Below are positions 56,871-64,000 of a stretch of DNA of 64,000 bases, piece by piece (position 1 is the first letter of the stretch; every line of letters starts with the position of its first letter). The DNA lies in contig CM074187.1 in NCBI GenBank assembly GCA_037179385.1, positions 9,859,450-9,923,449 on the forward strand. The letters are read 5' to 3'. Source of the DNA: Holothuria scabra (taxonomy: Eukaryota; Echinodermata; Holothuroidea; Aspidochirotida; Holothuriidae). The position numbers and the translations under genes are program-made. The notes under the pieces were generated by a model. It worked only from the letters and a program-made list of their open reading frames with translations, had not been told where the DNA came from and searched no databases.

Positions 56871-59680
56871 TTTACCAGGACGGTGACCATGTAGTCATCC
56901 TTTCATCGCCCCGGTATGAAAGTCTTGCTACGCTTTAGATGACACAACGATTAGGAGATGTTGAAAATTTTAAAGGTGATGAACTTTCTCGCTTCACCTC
57001 AATTCTTACGCGCTTTTCTCGGGCACCAGGGTTTGGGGTACATCGCACTGGTCTCGCACCCACCATAATACATTGTGTGTAATGGTCTGGGGCACCTAAC
57101 CCAATCTTGCCCGGAGTACCCTAGAGCAAAGTTACGCTATAATTACCGTCATGAAGTGATTAAATATAACTTGAGTTGATGGTTTTAATTTATACATGAC
57201 AAACATGACAGGTCATGTTGCTAATTCTTTCAACAACTCTTATCACGCAAGATAAGGGCAGGTCGGTCATTCGGGCCCTTCCCTACAACACTGTCACGAA
57301 TATAAGAAATTGACCAATCATGAGCTTATGCCCTGAAATATCGATTGGCTGCATTCGTATGTAAGTCAAAGTGAATACTCAGGACCTGCTTTAAAGGTAA
57401 GAAATTAAAACTTCAACGCAGGTGGCTAACCAACGCAACACGTAAGATTAAATTTGATTTTACAGTGCGGCACTACGTGCGTAATAGGAGTTTTGATTGT
57501 TTTTCCCTCTAATTTTTTATTGTCCGATGGGAGTTTGACATTTTATCAATCGACTTAAAGACAAGCACAATTAATTCTGATTTCTGGCATGAAGAGACGG
57601 CGCAGGTCTCCACAGTAGCAGACGGAGGGAATGTGAGGTGAAGTAGACTGGCCGTACGGGACTCTTCCCCTCAGCGGGGGCGGTGACTTTTTGCCCGAAT
57701 TCAGATCCCATCCTTATCCCATTCTCTTACCCACTGACGGAGGCACCGGTGTCTGCCCTATTTAGCAAGCTTTTGGCCAATTGCCCCAGCCTTCTCATCC
57801 TATACGACCATGGACTACATTAATGAGTGGTCAATGTGGAGGGGAAACTGGAAACTTTTCGTCACCGAAACTGGCTGGACGCAAACAGACGCCTCCTATT
57901 GAGAAATATGTAGGAAGTGAGCATTGATAGATGACGTACTGCAGGAGTACTTGGAAACTTATTTTTTTTTTGGTTTTTAAAGTTGAACGTGAAAGTATCC
58001 AGGAAGTTTTTCAAAAGGTTCGCAAAAGTTTTGATTGTTAGCTATCCTGGGGAGGGGTTTAACGGGAGGGCCCTCCCCTCCCCTTCTCGGGACCCCTCTC
58101 CTTTTCCTTTTGGAGGATTATGACACTTGAAAACGAACTGAGATGCAAAATAGTGTCATACCACTTCTGAGTTATTCCTCCGACTAGCTGATTTGCTTAC
58201 GTCACTTGGCCTAATGAAAGAATCATTCAAAACGAAGACTAAAGGGTCGGTTCATACTTTTCAATTTTCACCAGCTATGAAGTTACTAGGAATATTGGTG
58301 GTCAGCCAATCATCACGGAAGCTGACGATGGTCAACTTCAGTAGCTTTAAATTTGTGACTGAAGTATCGCCGTGAGTGCATAAAAAGTATCTGCGTTTTT
58401 TTACGTGACAAATTTGGTGAAAATGTGAGTTACTTCGTCCCCCTTTGGGATATATTACAGAAAGGCAGAGTGACTATACAGAAAGGCAGAGTGACTAAAG
58501 AGCATATCTCACGTAACAGATACCTAAGTCAACCGATATCTGCACTTTAAACACTTGGTTCAATAGAACCAACTGAACCAAAATTTAGGGTCAAGTTGCA
58601 AACCCAAAAGGTTCAAATGTAACCTTAGACTAAGTTGGGTCATTATTTGACCGAATTATTTATAATGTCCTTTTTTACAGTGTCATTCAACACTATACTA
58701 ACCGTAACCAGGCACTAATATTGGTGAGGTGGTCCACATACGCTGATAGGTGGTAACTTCTTTAAAAGCTCTTCGCCAGAGATTCGGGGGTCTTTTTAAA
58801 AAGGAGTTTGTCGGTAATCACAAGAAAAACTATTAAGAGAAAAATAATCAATTTGCTTCATTAGAATGTGAAGAAAAGATTACAGGTTTGAAAATATCGG
58901 TGAATTTTACAAACCAATTTTATATGTCTTTTTTAAAAAGTGAATATCCACACAGGTGTCCAGCAGTCCTGTTAGAGAAAGCCATTTTTCATAAATTACA
59001 ACTTTAAGCTTCCTTAATCAAACAACACACCATAGTACTTATACAAAAAAATAATTCCAACACAAGAGGATGGCTTCTTGTCATTGAAATAATAATACTA
59101 TGAAATAAGAACTAAATGATGATCAATCATATTTTTATTACTACGCTATGCAGACCGTTACCTTCAATTTATTAACTCGTCTCCATTTCCAAGTAAGCAC
59201 GTTGGCGTTTCCCTTCGTTACACCTTTATGAAAACTGGGTGTTAAGTTGTAACCTTATACTGATAAATCAGATGGCCTGTATTCTATTCCTTAAGACAAC
59301 GGCCGCATACATTGGTATTTCCATAAATGGGCTAAAATGGACATAATGGCATTAGATACATTTGCGATCTAAATTTCACAGATTAAAAAAGGCAACTGAG
59401 ACGAAATGTGTTAAAAGAAACCGCTTTTACCCCAGGCTTTCACACATACCTACATGCTTAGTGTCGATACACTGTCGCTAGTGAATAGGGATTGCAATGA
59501 AAAGACATCTCTTAGTCCAGTCATATTTTAACAAGAGTTAACGTCTGTTAACGTTCCGTAAATCTATTTTTTTAACCCCTACGGCAAATCTCATCAGAAC
59601 GGACCATGTGAATTCTGTTTTGTACGCAAGCCAAGGTGCTTTGCGGTTCTCTGGGGAGTGATACATCTCAACAGGACTTT
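56871..59680. other. Non-coding, partial repeats only
   Basis: 57649-57720 is related to the element at 26393-26580 (GGCCGTACGGGACTC, GGGGGCGG). A 20-base word, ACAGAAAGGCAGAGTGACTA, is repeated in tandem at 58457-58495. Near 58550-58685 a stretch ending TTTTTTACAGTGT resembles a decayed CACTGTAAAA-type MITE. No gene recognised. Confidence 0.4.
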
Positions 59681-59697
59681 GATCATTGCAAAAATCA

Positions 59698-59910
59698 TCA
59701 CGCCGAGCTCTCGGCACGCGCTACTTGCAAGCTAGTTACCCGCCTTTGCGTCGCCTTTGTACGGCGCCGTTTTCTGCCCAGCTCAGCCGTGCTTGAGTAG
59801 CCAGGCATATCCATTTCATTTAGTGCGGTTGCGCACGACTGCGCCGGCCCGACACAGAGCAGCCTGCCAAAATGTACTTTACATGTCCATTATGCAGAGG
59901 TAAACATCTC
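59698..59910 (+). promoter_or_regulatory. CpG-rich patch with possible short first coding exon
   Basis: Between 59698 and 59860 CpG and GC content rise well above the surroundings (CGGCACGCGC, GCGTCGCC, TACGGCGCCG, GCGCCGGCCCG). Directly after, at 59872, an ATG with A at -3 opens MYFTCPLCR, containing a CxxC pair. It reaches AGAGGTAAAC, where GT at 59900-59901 could be a splice donor. Without the splice the frame stops after about 38 codons. A GC-rich start region followed by ATG and donor is how many animal first exons look. No partner exon was found, so this is only a candidate. Confidence 0.25.
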
Positions 59911-60596
59911 AATAAGCGTGGCGATCTCTTTCGCGGGGTTTTGGCAAAGATTTTCCGTATTTGTAATTCCTCAAGAAAAACAGATTGAACCAGAAGACAC
60001 AAAAGGACACGGTAACAAGTCCGCTTTGCCAGATAATTTAAAATTGCGTTAGACAACAGAATTACATCGACCGAAGATCAGTGATCCTTTGAATGTGTGT
60101 CGAATTGGAAATGAACCCATATTTTCCTATGGAGGCGTGTATACAGTCGTATATAGTTATCTTAAGACGTATGTAGAGTGCATCGCTTGCTTTTAGATTT
60201 GACCATCTTGTCAAGGTAGCCATGGGTCTAATAAGATGTGATTAATTGACAAATATAGGATTAGTTGTTAGAAGAGAACAATTGACATGTTAAGTAAAAG
60301 CTAAATCTCGTAATTCTTACGCTGATTTAAAAAAAAACATCTCTTCAAGATATAATTGGGTATAAACCCAGTTCTCTGATTGATAAAAACGCGGCAACTT
60401 CACATTGTAGTTATTAATATACAGAGGACACATATTTGCTGGGTTCAAGGTTCAAGAAAACAGCAACAGCAATTTTTAAATTACAAACAGGGGTACAGTG
60501 ATTACCTGACGGGCATGTAAAGGGTTGACAAGCGACTGGACTCCCTGTTCAAGAAATAAAGTTCTCGAAGACACAAATTCAGTTCTTCGTTGCTCA

Positions 60597-60830
60597 GAAA
60601 GCGGCTCATTGAGATGTTTCATAAATTTCAACAACTTTTTTCCAAACCGGTTAAACTTTCTTCACGTGTACCAATGACAAATGGTCAAACTTTGACATTC
60701 CCCACATCCCTCACGCAAATAACCGTTTTATGAGTGGATACTTTACGGTTCAATTCGGTTTCCACAAATTCGTGACCAGGCACCTTTTTTAAAATTATGC
60801 AATGACCACATTTCCTGAAAGCATTATGCA
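60597..60830 (+). mobile_element. MITE family T2, 3'-truncated copy
   Basis: Begins AAAGCGGCTCATTGAGATG and follows the family to about ACCTTTTTTAAAATTATGCA. The right terminus is missing. Compare 35814-36187. Confidence 0.75.
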
Positions 60831-63800
60831 TGTTTAGAGTTAAGGATGCTGGACGATTTGAAATTTGAACGTTTTGGTGCAAACTTATTCTTGAGCGACG
60901 AAGAACCGAATTTCTTTCTTCAAGAACTTTATGACTTGGAAAGAAAACAAACTGAAGTACATTTGGTTACCTATCATTTACTTCTTCGAATTATTTGTTA
61001 TACATTTGAAAAGTTTTGTAAAGCAAACAATATTTTCCTTTTTAAAAAATGCAGCAAAGAGTTGGCCTTGGTCAAATGACATTTTAAGAAGTACCGAGAG
61101 TTAGTACAATTACGGAAGAAAATAAAGCGGCAATCATTGTTTTCAGAATTTGTTTTCACAATTTTAAACCTGCACAGCATTTGTACATTGACTAAAATCC
61201 AACAAAAAATATCCGTGATCACGGTCTAATGTGTGTGATTGGTTATAGTGTAGTGAAGGTTGTCTAGTCATGCAACCCGGTGGACTTTTTCCAGACAACT
61301 ATTCAGAAATTTTCATTCACGCAGCAGAAATGAACACAAAATTATCATTTCTTCTGACCCGAGAGACCTCTTTAATGTCTCTTTATTCTGGTAATCATTT
61401 TTAGAAGGAAAAACTAGCTCTAGAACAAAAGGTTAATATTCCCTAATGATGAGTATCTTGTTCATTTCAAGATTAAAAAACTTACAAGGGACTTGTCTCA
61501 TGCACATACTGCATTGTGAAAAGGTTTTCCATTACAGGCATCGGCAATAAATGAATGTCCCTGTTACATTATTTTTTACTTATTTTCTTTTCACGCAACC
61601 ATTGTAAGATGTTAAATACGTCCAATGTCTTTCTATTGAGCTACCAAATAAAAAAGCACCAATCAATATATCTCCTGTAAGGCTTGGTCTGTTGCTCCTA
61701 ATCCACATACAGTGGACTCAGTTGTACCATGACGCCTATCTATAATAATGTTTACAAAACCAAAATTTCTTATTAATTGCCACAGTCTGTTTGTATAGGT
61801 TTAAAGCGAGCTATAGTTTCTTCACTTAAGAAGTAAATTTAACCCTATACCTTTAAAATCCATAGTATTAATTCATATGTCTCATGTCGTATGTTAGACT
61901 ATATGGTTACGTCTCTTAGAAGAAGTTTACCTCCATCTTTTATTCATGACCCTAAGAGGCCTGCCAGTGCCGCATGGAAAACGATTACAATATAACTCAA
62001 CTCGTCTATTCCTTTGATTTTACGCTTGTCAAAAATCATTGACTGTTAAGCATGCCATACGCATGAATTCCAATGCGAAAAAAAGTAATTCTCTATCGCA
62101 TATCCCAATGGAGACGTATGAGGTAACGGACAATGTCATACATAAGTTGTTCCCATGTAACACCAAATGATTTGTGTATATTTGTCTCAATTAGTCGTTC
62201 CAAAGTTGGCTTTACTCCAGGGAGTACAGGAGAGGAAAACTTGATAAACATCCTCATGTCATATTAAATCTTGTCGCACAATTCATCCTACGGCCTTTTA
62301 ACATCCATTTTAAAATGCGTGCCTGCATGGATCAAAGCTTACAAACAGACATTAGCTGTTACCCATGCAGGACACACACCTGTTAAATTTTCAAACCATT
62401 AACCCTAAAACTTATCAAGACTTTACATTTACAATCCAAAAAACATTCTAAAACTCTTTTCGACGGTAAAAAAATTTAAAAAATAGTGTGTAAAACATTT
62501 GGGAGACATCCATGTTTTCAAATTTTGCAGCCTTTCGAAAATAACAAAGAAAATTGTTGCTAAGAAAATTGCTTTAAATCATACCTGATGTTAATTTTAA
62601 AACCGTAAAATTGTGCATTACGTTAAAATTTTTGGAAACTTTACTCCTGTACTTGTATACCCTGGGAAAACAAATTATATACCGCTTATTCTTGGATATT
62701 GCACGTGATACCTTGAACAGGTGCGATAACGTTGAAACGTCTTCATGGAATTTTTCTTGTTTTTTGATCAGTCTGAATAATCGATTTCGAACATTTTACA
62801 GTTGTGGAAGTAGTTTCATCAAGTACTTCTTGAATTTTACACTACTATGTGATTGATCCCAGGAGTTTATGTAAAAGGGTCAAAATATCGACGGCGAGAA
62901 TTTTATTTATCAATGAATAGCAATTCAGGAGATTGTCTCTTACTCCTAACCTTCACATCTGAAATGGTAAAACGGAAATGGAAACCAGCGAAGGTTATAC
63001 TAGGGTTTTGCAACTCCCTGGTTATACAAGACTGGTTATATCGCAAGGCATATATCTGCAATGCTACATCTACTTAGCCTAGTGTTATGAACGACAAATA
63101 CCCGTAACTTAATATGTGAGATGCTTAAACCATCGAATTACTCTAGTTATGGCTCTCTGTTGAGTAAAACATTCTCTACAACACTCTTTCAATTGTCCGC
63201 TTTATGGTGTTTGATTAATACTTTGAAGTAGTATAGTTATAGATGCTGGTACCCGTCGCCATCGAGGTACTCACGGCGGATGCAAAGTTCATTGGAGTAC
63301 ACACATGTGCGAATGTACTTATACTTCCCCAGACTGTTAGGCGATGTTTTTCTACATTTACCTTATTACGTCAAGAGTTCGTTCATTGGATATTAAAATG
63401 TGTTTAACTTATACAGAGGGTACGTTGAGGGTGCAGTTGATCTTCAAATCATACTCGATTTTAGTGGCTATTTTGCTAAATGAGTGATCACAGAGATTAC
63501 AAAACTTCGACTCATAGATATATTAATTGGACAATATGAGAAATTTTAATTTAGAAATTTTTAATTTAGATTAAATAACGATAGACCGTGCAGAAGCGCA
63601 GGATATTGCACTCTTGAAGTTCATGTTTTCAATGGATGCATTCGGGCTGCGTCCTTGTGCATCACTTGCTTTTATTTGACCCCCCCCCCCCATCGTGTGA
63701 CATCCTTCGCCAACTCCTAGGTTCAGAGTGGTATTACTTGTTCATTCTTATAAGACATTATTTTGATTTTAGAAAAGGAGTAGAGGTGGATTTCTGTAAA

Positions 63801-64000
63801 TAACCACTTCATATTAGCACCACCCTGAGTAAAATACAGTAGTCCAAGATGAGTGCGTTTATCCGTTACCGTGCGATTATTGCGGGTTAAAACACTGTCA
63901 CATGACCGGTACGGACCAATAGAAGATTATTATTACTAGGTATGAAACAAAATGTTTTTAAAACTGAACGAATTTCTCATTAGCTAATTATATAATGCTT
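60831..64000. other. AT-rich non-coding sequence, nothing recognised
   Basis: Short frames (60846-61079, 62611-63077 and others) have no motif and no splice context. A C-run of about 11 lies near 63680. Confidence 0.4.

Overview
This is a eukaryotic window, almost certainly from an animal. It is AT-rich and almost empty of open reading frames. It is packed with short inverted-repeat elements, tRNA-derived SINE copies, tandem repeats and homopolymer runs. Only one protein-coding exon can be named with confidence: a minus-strand Hox1/labial-class first exon at 28638-29337. It ends in the Hox1-type hexapeptide region (YKWMRIKRNPPKT), directly followed by a GTAAGT splice donor. That motif and the repeat style suggest a marine invertebrate. 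I lean towards a deuterostome such as an echinoderm, but the sequence alone does not prove the phylum.

Layout. Positions 1-28631 lie downstream of the Hox1 exon and would be its first intron. I found no homeobox exon there on the minus strand by looking for the WFQN core. Either the intron exceeds 28.6 kb or the exon is orphaned. This stretch holds a hairpin MITE with TA duplications (2300-2555), SINE copies (about 2.8, 8.2, 8.6 and 20.3 kb) and a plus-strand CRE/CCAAT/TATA promoter-like cluster (4027-4067). It also holds a (TTAGG)n tract (9762-9843), several MITE families (9.9, 10.8, 12.4, 12.8 and 22.7-23.0 kb), a 1.3-kb element with terminal inverted repeats (19434-20740), a fourfold tandem array (20785-21440) and a possible unidentified exon (16.6-16.8 kb).

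Positions 29338-48880 lie upstream of Hox1. They contain no recognisable gene, only MITEs, a 3x109-bp tandem repeat (35401-35700) and T/G homopolymer junctions. A SINE at 40.7 kb is split by a 93-bp inverted-repeat element that carries a clear 9-bp target duplication.

Positions 48889-56158 are the most structured part. A 278-bp MITE is followed by a nested, inverted-repeat composite with arms of about 1.1 kb. The left arm (49345-52412) is split by a decayed non-LTR retrotransposon carrying reverse transcriptase remnants (50141-52073). The right arm (53957-55350) is split by a 303-bp MITE (54122-54425). Each arm therefore serves as the empty-site allele for the insertion in the other. Two more sequence blocks also recur in inverted orientation around it.

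Positions 56159-64000 hold a tRNA-like pseudogene, partial MITEs and a CpG-rich patch with a possible tiny first coding exon (59.7-59.9 kb). The rest is unannotated AT-rich DNA. There is no operon, CRISPR array or bacterial gene structure. The biology here is one developmental regulator exon embedded in repeat-driven non-coding DNA.
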